From: Candidatus Palauibacter soopunensis
GTDB taxonomy: Bacteria > Gemmatimonadota > Gemmatimonadetes > Palauibacterales > Palauibacteraceae
Length of the DNA: 64,000 bases
Direction: 5' to 3'
NCBI RefSeq assembly: GCF_947581735.1
Contig: NZ_CANPVT010000045.1
Span: 1-64,000, forward strand
The position numbers and the translations under genes were made by a program. The notes under the pieces were generated by a model. It was not told the DNA's origin, searched no databases, and worked only from the letters and a program-made list of their open reading frames with translations. Within the stretch, counting starts at the first letter, position 1. Each line of letters begins with the position of its first letter. Positions 34,389 through 43,517 of the stretch are shown here, one piece after another.

Positions 34389-36834
34389 TGAGACTCTCCT
34401 CGAGGAGTTCCCTCACGATGGCCGGGTCCGCGCGTCCGTGCGTCGCGCGCATCACCTGACCCACAAAAAAACCGGCGAGGCCGGTGTGGCCGGCGGCATA
34501 GCGCGCCACCTCGGCCGGGTGAGCGGCCACGACGCCCTGCACGACCTCGCGAATCTGCTCCGCATCGCCGATCCGGCCCAGCCCCTCGCGCCGAACGATC
34601 TCCCGGGGGCTTCCACCGTCTTCCACGAGCCGCGCCAGCAGCGACTTCGCCACCGCCCGCGAGATCGAGCGCTCGAGGACGAGTTCCACAAGCTCGGCCA
34701 GCGCCTCCGGCTCGAGGGCGCCCGCGTCGCCTTCGCTGCCCCCGGCGCCGCGGACCTCATGCACGAGCCAGGTCGCGACGGCGGCCGGATCCACTCCGCC
34801 GCGGATCGCGCGCTCATAATAGCGCACCGAGTCGGCGGAACCACTGAGCAGGTCGGCGAGTTCGTCCGGCAGCCCCAGCGGATCCCGAAAGCGGTCGAAG
34901 GCCGCCTGGAGCGCGGGGTCGGCGCGCCTCGCCGCATCGCGGGCTTCCCGCGCCGAGTCGATGCCGGGCGTTGCGGGCCCGGGCGATCCGTCCTCCGCCG
35001 GGGTCCGCGCCTCCGGGGCGTCCGTGTCGCGGGTCCCGTCCGGCTTCGCGCGCCGGCTCCAGGCGTCGCGGAGCGTCACGGTCCGGTTGAAGACGAGCCG
35101 GCCGCCGGCCGGAGCTTCGCCGCCCGCCTCGCCGGCCGCAGCCGCGGCTCTCGTGGCACGGTCGGGAACGAAGTAGCCCAACCGCTCGAACTGATAGGCG
35201 GTCTCGGGCGGATCTTCAGCCAGACTCGGCTCGCCGCGCGCGTCGGTCAGGACCTGCAGCGAATCCGGGTTGAGGCTCTCCCGGAGGCCTTCGGCGTCTC
35301 CATCCGGGTTCGAGAGGCGGAACAGGCGGTCGTAGAGACGGACCTCCATCGGCACCGACTCCGTGGCGGACACCCAGTGGATGGTACCCGCCGGCCGACG
35401 CCCGTCGGGCGCCGATCCGCTGCGCGTCTCCGGATCGTACGTACAGCGCAGGCGCACGATCCTGCCGGCGTCGTCCTTCTCCACACTGCGGCAGGTGATG
35501 AAATAGCCGTGCCGCAGGCGCACCTCGCGCCCGGGGGCGAGCCGGCGGAAGCCCGGCGCGGGCTCCTCCGCGAAGTCATCCCGCTCGATATAGAGGACCC
35601 GCGTGAACGGGACCTTCCGCGTTTTGGGCCACCCTTCCGGCGGGGCATCGGCGCCGCGCGGAAAGTACGGGGCGTCGATCCAGTCCACCTCGCCCTCCGG
35701 GCAGTTCTCGACGACGACCTCGAGCGGACGCAGCACGGCGAGCACGCGCGGGGCCCGCCGGTTCAGCGCCTCGCGCACGGCCCATTCGAGCGTAGCGATC
35801 TCCACCCGGTTGTCGGCTTTCCCGATCCCGACCTGCCGGCAGAAGGCGCGAATCGCATCCGGCGGGATGCCGCGGCGCCGGAACCCGGCCAGCGTGGGCA
35901 TGCGCGGATCGTCCCAGCCCGAGACATGTCCGTCCTCCACCAGGAGGAGGAGTTTCCGCTTGCTCACGATCGTGTAGTCCAGGTTGCGGCGCGCGAACTC
36001 GTACTGGCGGGGCCGCGGATCCCACGAGCCGAGCGCCTCTCCGCCGCCGCCCTCCGCCCCCGGCACGCGGTCGATGCGGGCGGAAGCGGGACGCGTGTGC
36101 TCGATGAACCAGTCGTAGAGCGCGCGGTTGTCCTGGAACTCGAGCGTGCAGAAGGAGTGCGTGATCCCCTCGATGGCGTCGGACTGGCCGTGCGCCCAGT
36201 CGTAGAAGGGGTAGATCGGCCACTCATCGCCCGTCCGGTAATGGTGCGCGTGCCGGATTCGATACATCAGCGGGTCGCGCAGCTTCATGTTCGACGAGGC
36301 GAGGTCGATCCGCGCGCGAAGCACGTGGGCGCCATCGTCGAACTCCCCGGCGCGCATGCGCCGGAAGAGATCCAGGTTCTCCTCCGTCGAGCGATCCCGG
36401 TACGGGCTGGGCCGGCTGGGCTCGCGCACCGACCCCCGGTGGGCGCGGATCTCCTCTTCGGACAGGCTGTCGACGTAGGCGAAGCCATCCTCGATCATCC
36501 GCAGCGCCATCCGGTAGAGCGCCCCGAAGTAGTCGGACGCGTAGCGGATCTCGCCGTCCCACTCGAACCCCAGCCAGCGGATGTCCCGCGCGATCGCCTC
36601 GACGTAGGACGGGTCCTCCGTCGTCGGGTTCGTGTCGTCCATGCGCAGCGTCGTGCGGCCGCCGTACTCCCGCGCCACCTCGAAGTCGAGGCAGATGGCG
36701 GAAGCGTGGCCCACGTGGAGGAAGCCGTTGGGTTCGGGCGGAAAGCGCGTGAGCACGCGCCCCCCGTGCCGCCCGCTCAGGACATCTTCGGCGACGATCT
36801 GACGGATGAAATCCAGACGCTCTCGTTGTGGCAT
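34375..36834 (-). CDS. glnS: Glutaminyl-tRNA synthetase fused to a C-terminal YqeY domain
   Basis: This 819-aa class Ib synthetase has FPPEPNGFLHVGHA (HIGH motif, residues 40-43) and an IVSKRKL motif near residue 270. The usual catalytic and anticodon-binding barrel domains run to about residue 590. After an acidic/Pro-rich linker, residues 660-819 form a helical YqeY/GatB-tail module (ISRAVAKSLLARLVEDGG and GFFVGQVMRATHGRADP). The E. coli enzyme (about 550 aa) lacks this; a GlnRS-YqeY fusion is known in Deinococcus, where the tail aids tRNA-Gln binding. A strong terminator hairpin ends only 11 bp before the ATG and no ribosome-binding site is visible. Confidence 0.95.
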   Translation of the reverse strand: MPQRERLDFIRQIVAEDVLSGRHGGRVLTRFPPEPNGFLHVGHASAICLDFEVAREYGGRTTLRMDDTNPTTEDPSYVEAIARDIRWLGFEWDGEIRYASDYFGALYRMALRMIEDGFAYVDSLSEEEIRAHRGSVREPSRPSPYRDRSTEENLDLFRRMRAGEFDDGAHVLRARIDLASSNMKLRDPLMYRIRHAHHYRTGDEWPIYPFYDWAHGQSDAIEGITHSFCTLEFQDNRALYDWFIEHTRPASARIDRVPGAEGGGGEALGSWDPRPRQYEFARRNLDYTIVSKRKLLLLVEDGHVSGWDDPRMPTLAGFRRRGIPPDAIRAFCRQVGIGKADNRVEIATLEWAVREALNRRAPRVLAVLRPLEVVVENCPEGEVDWIDAPYFPRGADAPPEGWPKTRKVPFTRVLYIERDDFAEEPAPGFRRLAPGREVRLRHGYFITCRSVEKDDAGRIVRLRCTYDPETRSGSAPDGRRPAGTIHWVSATESVPMEVRLYDRLFRLSNPDGDAEGLRESLNPDSLQVLTDARGEPSLAEDPPETAYQFERLGYFVPDRATRAAAAAGEAGGEAPAGGRLVFNRTVTLRDAWSRRAKPDGTRDTDAPEARTPAEDGSPGPATPGIDSAREARDAARRADPALQAAFDRFRDPLGLPDELADLLSGSADSVRYYERAIRGGVDPAAVATWLVHEVRGAGGSEGDAGALEPEALAELVELVLERSISRAVAKSLLARLVEDGGSPREIVRREGLGRIGDAEQIREVVQGVVAAHPAEVARYAAGHTGLAGFFVGQVMRATHGRADPAIVRELLEESLNDAT

Positions 36835-36845
36835 GGGCGGAAACT

Positions 36846-36880
36846 AAAAAAAAAGGCCGGGTCCCGGTACGGACCCGGCC
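36846..36880 (-). terminator. Intrinsic terminator between the 68-aa gene and glnS
   Basis: On the minus strand, two perfect 10-bp arms (36855-36864 and 36871-36880, GGCCGGGTCC with its complement) with a 6-nt loop are followed by nine T. It should stop transcripts from the 68-aa gene. Because it lies just upstream of the glnS ATG, it may also act as a leader attenuator. Confidence 0.9.
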
Positions 36881-36913
36881 CGACGGGCGGCGTCGCGAGC
36901 GATACGGCTCCGT

Positions 36914-37120
36914 TCAGGACCTCTTGTGGGCGGCAAAATCCCCCGTGGCGGGGGCAGCCGCGACGGGAGTCTCCGGACACGTGACGGTTGCCGGCGTGGT
37001 CTGGGTCCCGGCCGCCCGCGCGTCCTGCACGGACCCGCTGTGCGTGCCGAGAATCAGCCCCACCGCCATCACCAGCCAGGCCAGAGAGCCCGTGCTCGCC
37101 CACTTCGACAATCTGTCCAT
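36914..37120 (-). CDS. Small exported or membrane-anchored protein
   Basis: This 68-aa product starts at ATG 37120. It has one hydrophobic helix (LAWLVMAVGLILGTHSG) that could be a signal peptide (cleavage near ARAAG) or an anchor. A Thr/Pro/Ala-rich tail with one cysteine follows (TVTCPETPVAAAPATG). A good intrinsic terminator directly follows the gene, which supports it being a real transcription unit. I recognise no family. Confidence 0.55.
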   Translation of the reverse strand: MDRLSKWASTGSLAWLVMAVGLILGTHSGSVQDARAAGTQTTPATVTCPETPVAAAPATGDFAAHKRS

Positions 37121-37273
37121 GTGACCCTTCCTTCCTCGGAACGGGCGGTTGCGATCTGTACTCTCGTCGTACGAAAAGGAAGCGAGGAAGTTTCCTCCGC
37201 GTCCTGAACCTTCGACTCCGGAATCGAAGAAAAGGTTGGCAGACCGCCCGGCGTCCGCGGATCTAGCGGACGG

Positions 37274-37840
37274 TCACCACGGCCTCGTGAGGCGGGCGAG
37301 ATAGACCCCGTCCCCGCCCTCGAACGCCACCTCCAACCGCCAGCCGGCCCTCGCGGCGTGGCGCGCGAGCGTTTCGAGATCGATGTACAACTCGCGAAAG
37401 GGGCGGCCGACGCGGCCCGCGTGCGAAAGCTCGATCCAGGCCTGACCGGGATAATCGCCGGCGGGTGGCCAGCCCGCCGTCGGCGAGGATCCGCGAATGA
37501 CGGCTTCCGCGCCGTCGACCAGGATCTGTCCGCCCGGCGAAAGGAACCGGGGGGCGTGCGCGAGGAAGCGATCGAGGCCCGCCAGCGTTCCCACCGGCCC
37601 CAGCCCGTTCATGAGCATGAGGACCGTGTCGAATCCCGGTTGCCACCAATGGCGGAAGTCGGCGTGCACGACCGACGCCGCCCCGCGCGCCCGCAGCAGG
37701 CGAGCGACGTCGGCGGAGCCTTCCACCGCGACGACGGGGGATCCCTGCGCCTCGAGCGCGAGCGTGTGCGGTCCCGCCCCGGCCCCGAGATCGAGCACCC
37801 GGCCGCGGCACAACTCGACGGCATGGCGCTCGAAGTCCAT
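37274..37840 (-). CDS. Class I SAM-dependent methyltransferase (N-terminus probably extends upstream)
   Basis: From ATG 37840 the product is 188 aa with the SAM-binding motif I (VLDLGAGAGPHTLAL), an acidic motif II region (VVAVEGS), motif III-like HADFRHWWQPGFDTVLMLMN and post-motif PGGQILVDGA. The substrate is unknown. The same frame stays open upstream with protein-like sequence (LPAGFFFRTPDQW just before the Met). It runs back to a CTG at 38017 that sits seven bases after GAGGTGG and two bases past the stop of the preceding gene. That start would give 248 aa. No ATG, GTG or TTG lies in the extension. It is the last gene of the paa-containing operon. Confidence 0.75.
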   Translation of the reverse strand: MDFERHAVELCRGRVLDLGAGAGPHTLALEAQGSPVVAVEGSADVARLLRARGAASVVHADFRHWWQPGFDTVLMLMNGLGPVGTLAGLDRFLAHAPRFLSPGGQILVDGAEAVIRGSSPTAGWPPAGDYPGQAWIELSHAGRVGRPFRELYIDLETLARHAARAGWRLEVAFEGGDGVYLARLTRPW

Positions 37841-38018
37841 CCACTGATCCGGGGTCCGGAAGAAGAACCCGGCCGGCAGCGATGCATCTTCCCCGAGACT
37901 GCAGCGCAGCCGAAGTCCGGGATCGGATTCCCCCGCCGCGAACGCGGCCAGCGCGCTTGCGAACGGGGCGAGCGGCGGGGCTCGCCCGCAATAGCAGCCG
38001 GGCTCGAGCGCTACCAGT

Positions 38019-38228
38019 TCAGCGCCACCTCACGGCCTCGAACACGGTTCGGCAGGCGTTGCAGTAATACTGGGCCGTCGACGCCTGTCCCCCGAAGGTG
38101 GCGAACGGGTCGGAATCGTCCGAGTCGCAGAAGGGGCAGGGGATCGATGCGGGCATGCCGGAGGACTCGACGGGATCGTCGAGCGTCGGCCTCCCCGCCG
38201 GCATGTCGGGCTTCGCGTCGCGCGCCAC
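38019..38228 (-). CDS. PaaD-type zinc-ribbon protein, separate from the DUF59 part
   Basis: This 69-aa protein has two CxxC pairs, CPFCDSDDSDPFATFGG and YYCNACRTVFEAV. They match the C-terminal zinc ribbon that normally ends PaaD. In this operon PaaD's DUF59 domain is a different gene (39298-39759), so the protein appears to be split, with paaB and paaC in between. It probably helps assemble or load the iron centre of the phenylacetyl-CoA epoxidase. It starts three bases after paaC ends, and its stop is close to the likely CTG start of the methyltransferase. Confidence 0.78.
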   Translation of the reverse strand: MARDAKPDMPAGRPTLDDPVESSGMPASIPCPFCDSDDSDPFATFGGQASTAQYYCNACRTVFEAVRWR

Positions 38229-38231
38229 GGT

Positions 38232-39056
38232 TCAGTCCAGGAGAAGCGCGCGGTTGCGGTCGCCTCGGACCCGCGCGAGAGAGTCCTCATCGGGCCCGCC
38301 GCCCGCCGCGCGTCGACGCTTGGCGCGGTAGCCCTCCCAGACCGGTTCGCGCGTGCTGGCCCAACCGTCCTCGGCCGCCCGGGCAAGGCCCGTCTCCGCG
38401 GCGAGCGGCCCCACCCGCTCGAGCCAGCGCGCCCGCGCCCCGCCCCCATCCCGCCCCACGATCCCGTGGACGGCGAGCGTCGAAACGAGCGGGTCGTCGT
38501 CGGGCCCGAACCAGCACAGACACGCGTTCCAGGCCGCTCCGAAGGCTTCGGCCAGCGCCGCCCGCCCGCCCCCGGCGCTCAGCAGGCGGGAGGTCCACCC
38601 CTGTCCGTGGTCGAAATGGAACCGCTCTTCCTCGAGCAGCTTGCGCACCTTGTAGTGGATCGGCTCGTACCGGCTCTCCACGAGCATCTCGAACTGGACC
38701 GAAAGCGCGGTGTCCCACAGGAAGTTGAGGGCGAGGAACTCCTCCCACGACGCGACGTCGCGGTCCAGCAGTTCCGAACTGTGGTACTCGTCGGGCCCGC
38801 GTTCGTGCTCGAGCGCGACGGGATCGTGGCCGAAGTCGCGCAGCATCGCATAGAGGATGCGGGCGTGCCCCCACTCATCCTGCGCCATCGCGGAGCAGGC
38901 GATGCCGGCCTCGACCGAGGGCGCCCCGAGAATCCAGTCCGAGTAGCGGATGCCGAGCAGCCGCTTGTTGTCGGCGAGGGCGAGAATGAGGTTGCCGAGG
39001 TGTCCCGGCACGCCCTCCGGCAGGTCCTCCGCCGAACGGAAGCCGCTCTCCGTCAT
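38232..39056 (-). CDS. paaC: Phenylacetyl-CoA 1,2-epoxidase subunit PaaC
   Basis: From ATG 39056 (overlapping paaB by ATGA) the product is 274 aa, the usual PaaC size. It has the ferritin-like helical fold with the carboxylate blocks AQDEWGHARILYA and LLEEERFHFDHGQGW, and LADNKRLLGIRYSDW near the N-terminus. PaaC is the structural partner of the catalytic PaaA in the multicomponent monooxygenase that epoxidises the ring of phenylacetyl-CoA, the committing step of aerobic phenylacetate degradation. A longer upstream open frame lacks coding character. Confidence 0.93.
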   Translation of the reverse strand: MTESGFRSAEDLPEGVPGHLGNLILALADNKRLLGIRYSDWILGAPSVEAGIACSAMAQDEWGHARILYAMLRDFGHDPVALEHERGPDEYHSSELLDRDVASWEEFLALNFLWDTALSVQFEMLVESRYEPIHYKVRKLLEEERFHFDHGQGWTSRLLSAGGGRAALAEAFGAAWNACLCWFGPDDDPLVSTLAVHGIVGRDGGGARARWLERVGPLAAETGLARAAEDGWASTREPVWEGYRAKRRRAAGGGPDEDSLARVRGDRNRALLLD

Positions 39057-39301
39057 CGCGAATCCGCCGCCGCGCGCCCGGCCGAGCCGCCGAGCGTGAA
39101 CGGAGCCTGGGGCCGATTCACCGCCGCGAACGCATCGCGCGGCGCGACGGTCATCTCGAACCACTTGGCCTCGTCGTACGTCTGCCACGCGTAGACGCGC
39201 GCCAGTTGCTCGTTGGGGGCGGACACCGCGCCGACGTGCTCGAAGCGGTCCGCTCGCTTCTTGCGGGCGAACACCTCGTACACCCGTCCGTTCCCGCTCA
39301 C
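39053..39301 (-). CDS. paaB: Phenylacetyl-CoA epoxidase subunit PaaB
   Basis: This 82-aa protein starts at GTG 39301, which overlaps the paaD stop by four bases. Its core VYEVFARKKRADRFEHVGAV followed by RVYAWQTYDEAKW matches PaaB, the small bridging subunit that holds PaaAC heterodimers together. The length is slightly short but typical. It sits between paaD and paaC with overlaps on both sides, indicating one transcript and coupled translation. Confidence 0.9.
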   Translation of the reverse strand: MSGNGRVYEVFARKKRADRFEHVGAVSAPNEQLARVYAWQTYDEAKWFEMTVAPRDAFAAVNRPQAPFTLGGSAGRAAADSR

Positions 39302-39759
39302 GTGACGACTCCGACGGAGCGCAGGAGCTTCCGTCCGCGCGCGGAGATCGCGGCCGTGGTCCACGGAGGATCCCACCCGGTCACGATCTCGACCGTGCGG
39401 ACTCCGTCCAGCTCCAGCAGGCGCTGCCGCACGTCCCATTCGATGAAGTCCATGCAGGGGCAGGCCGTGGCGGTGAAGGTGAGGTGGACGGTGACGGCCC
39501 CGGCCGCCTCGTCCCCCTCGATCCCGCGGACGAGTCCGAGGTCGACGATCGAAATCGGGAACTCGGGATCCGCGACTTCATAGAGCGCCCGCCGCGCCCT
39601 TTCCGCGAGGTCCGCGGCGGGTTCGGCGAAGGCGGGAGGGGGTGGCAGTTGCCGTCCGCCCCGCGTCTCCCGTAGAACGGCGCCGAAGTCCATGCCCGCC
39701 TCGACCCGCGGGAGGTACCGCGGGAGCGCCACGCCGCGAGCCGGGCTGTCGGCGCTCAT
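39298..39759 (-). CDS. paaD: PaaD DUF59-type assembly protein (lacks its own zinc ribbon)
   Basis: This 153-aa protein contains a MIP18/DUF59 domain with EVADPEFPISIVDLGLVRGI, the TATACPCMDFIE segment and VEIVTGWDPPWTTAAIS, as in PaaD. The family helps mature Fe-S or diiron centres. Ordinary PaaD continues into a four-cysteine ribbon; here the protein stops before it, and the ribbon is a separate 69-aa gene downstream. The N-terminal 50 residues are Pro/Arg-rich. It overlaps paaA and paaB by four bases each. Confidence 0.88.
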   Translation of the reverse strand: MSADSPARGVALPRYLPRVEAGMDFGAVLRETRGGRQLPPPPAFAEPAADLAERARRALYEVADPEFPISIVDLGLVRGIEGDEAAGAVTVHLTFTATACPCMDFIEWDVRQRLLELDGVRTVEIVTGWDPPWTTAAISARGRKLLRSVGVVT

Positions 39760-40694
39760 GCCGCGAGCAGACGCTCGACCGCGAATCGGCTTCTCCGCAG
39801 CGAATCGACGTACTGCTCGTTCATCGGGCCCCGCGCCTTCCAGCGTTCGAACACCTGCTTCCAGGTGATCGTCTCATTGAAGAGCCAGCGTCGCGCCTCC
39901 GGGTCGTACTGGCAGGGAAGCTCGTAGGTCAGCTCCACTTCATCCGTGTCGGGGTCGTACTGCGCCGGAAGGTCGTACCCCAGCTCCTCGCATAGCGGCA
40001 CAACGGCCTTGAGCCATGTTCGGCGGAGCTGGTCGTTCGTCATCCCCTTGAGGCGGAAGTCGAGCTGGGCGTTGTGATGCTTCCGGTCGTCCGGCATGCC
40101 GAACCACTCCACCCCCATCGGGAACATCCAGTCGAGCGTCCGTTGCACCGCTTCCTTCGCGGCGCCCCCCGCCTCGGCGAAGCGGCGGATCCAGACCTCC
40201 CCGTGCCGCAGGTGGAAGTTCTCCTCCATGCTCACCTTGACGAGGCCGCGCTTGAGCGGCCCGTAGCTCGTGTTGCGGTGTACGTCGCCCAGCAGCGTGA
40301 TCCCGGCCCGGTCGTAGAGCGCGTTCGCCGAAACCAGCTCAGCCCAGTTCATCAGCGGCTGGTCGAAGCCGTAGGGGTGTTTGAAGTGGGCGGGTTCGCG
40401 CTCGTAGAGCAGCCAGTGGCGGTCGACGCCGAGATCCTCGAGCAGGCGGTAGGCGATGTTCGCGTGCCCCAGTTCGTCCTGAATGATCGCCGTGGCCGAG
40501 ACCATCGTGTTCGTGGACGGCGCATCCCGGGCGGCCATGAAGTAGGCCGGCGCGCTGATCAGTTCCGTGTCGCCCTGGACGGTGAGCTGCGTGATCAGTG
40601 CCCGCTTGTAGGTCTCCGTCATGTCCTCTTCGGACTCGACGATGAACCCTTCCTGCACCTTCCGCTGCAGTTCCTCGTCTGTGAAACGTCCCAT
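39756..40694 (-). CDS. paaA: Phenylacetyl-CoA 1,2-epoxidase catalytic subunit PaaA
   Basis: This 312-aa protein is the diiron catalytic subunit. Iron-ligand blocks are IIQDELGHANIAYR and VSMEENFHLRHGEVW, with a C-terminal DPDTDEVELTYELPCQYDPE region. The size and order agree with known PaaA. With PaaB, PaaC and a reductase it converts phenylacetyl-CoA to its ring 1,2-epoxide using O2. The reductase PaaE and the later enzymes (PaaG, PaaZ, PaaJ, PaaH) and the ligase PaaK are not in this window. It starts 60 bp downstream of the META lipoprotein gene. Confidence 0.95.
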   Translation of the reverse strand: MGRFTDEELQRKVQEGFIVESEEDMTETYKRALITQLTVQGDTELISAPAYFMAARDAPSTNTMVSATAIIQDELGHANIAYRLLEDLGVDRHWLLYEREPAHFKHPYGFDQPLMNWAELVSANALYDRAGITLLGDVHRNTSYGPLKRGLVKVSMEENFHLRHGEVWIRRFAEAGGAAKEAVQRTLDWMFPMGVEWFGMPDDRKHHNAQLDFRLKGMTNDQLRRTWLKAVVPLCEELGYDLPAQYDPDTDEVELTYELPCQYDPEARRWLFNETITWKQVFERWKARGPMNEQYVDSLRRSRFAVERLLAA

Positions 40695-40754
40695 ACCGTG
40701 GCGCCTCTCCCGCCCGCACCGGGGGGTCTTCCACCCCGGGGGCGAACCGTGAAT

Positions 40755-41710
40755 CTACATCATGCCGGGCGTGTGCGAGACCAGCCGCCGTCCGGCACGG
40801 AAACGAATCGTGCCCCCTGTGAGCGCGAGCGTCATCCGGTCGCCGTCGACCTGGAACGCCCTCACGGAACGAAGCGCCTCGAGAAAGCGCCGCTCGAAGT
40901 CCGCCTGCCGGTCCCCGCAGAGCCTTCGCATGGCCGTAACGCCGTAGAATCGCAGGGCCTCCGCCTCGTGCATCCGGAAGCTCCCGAAGATCCGATTGCA
41001 GCCCGCGAATCCCGCCATCTCCCCGGTGACCTGCGGGGCGCCGCGCGGCTCCGCCTGGAATCTGAGCGTCACGGGTTCGCGCAGCCCGCGAAGGTTCGCG
41101 CTCCAGTCCCCGCTGTCGAACGACTCGAGCTCCCACTCGTGCGTGTGCAGCGCGGGCGCCGCCGGCGGCATCCCGTTGCCGGCCTCGGCGCCGTCCGCCT
41201 GTGCGTCCTCGCCGTCGGCGACATCGATGAGCGAGACGGAGGTCAGTCCCCGATTCGTGAGCGCGAAATACGGGGTCCGGTCGACCGATGGACGGACCGT
41301 GACCGGGTCGCCCGGCCTCCGCACGCGGACGTTCACCCGGACCATGCCGTCGAGAATCTCCGCCCGGTGGACTTCGATCCGGTCTCCAATGAGGCGCGCG
41401 GACACGTCCCGTATCTCATCGCCGTCCCTCAGAACGGCATGCAGGGTCAGAAACCGTTCCCGCCCGCGATCCGCCGCGAGCACCGCGATGGCGTCGATGT
41501 CCGAATCGAAATCGAGATCGCCGTCGGCCGTGAGGAGAAGCTCGTGTCGCACGTTGTCCTGACTGGTCGTCGCTCCGGCCGTGAGCGTGATCTCGCCACC
41601 GTCCAGCGTGAGGAAGGTCGCGTTCTCCAACGCTTCCCGACTGATGGCTTCGGGCCCGTCGTCGCACCCGACGACTCCGAGCGCCGCGACGAGCAGCCAA
41701 ACGCCCCTCT

Positions 41711-41714
<4 letters not shown>
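40755..41714 (-). CDS. META-domain lipoprotein
   Basis: From GTG 41714, overlapping the pruA stop by GTGA, the product is 319 aa. The short signal peptide ends in a lipobox (LGVVGC then DDG). Residues 30-200 form a beta-rich region of unknown family. The C-terminal third matches the META (DUF306) domain, with GFAGCNRIFGSFRM, FYGVTAMRRLCGD and FLEALRSVRAFQVDGDRMTL. META domains occur in heat-shock HslJ-type and other envelope proteins. Its insertion between pruA and paaA is not explained by metabolism. Confidence 0.8.
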
Positions 41715-43366
<1,652 letters not shown>

Positions 43367-43517
43367 GAAGGGATCCCCCTGGTGAATATGTTTCGCGAAG
43401 GGAGGCGCAATCTGGTAGCCGGGGAGTGAGATTGAAAGGTGCTGGGTGCGCTTCGTATCGTGCAGTGGATTCGCGCCGGATTCGTTTGGTCGCCGACGAG
43501 GAAAGAGCACGGAAAAA

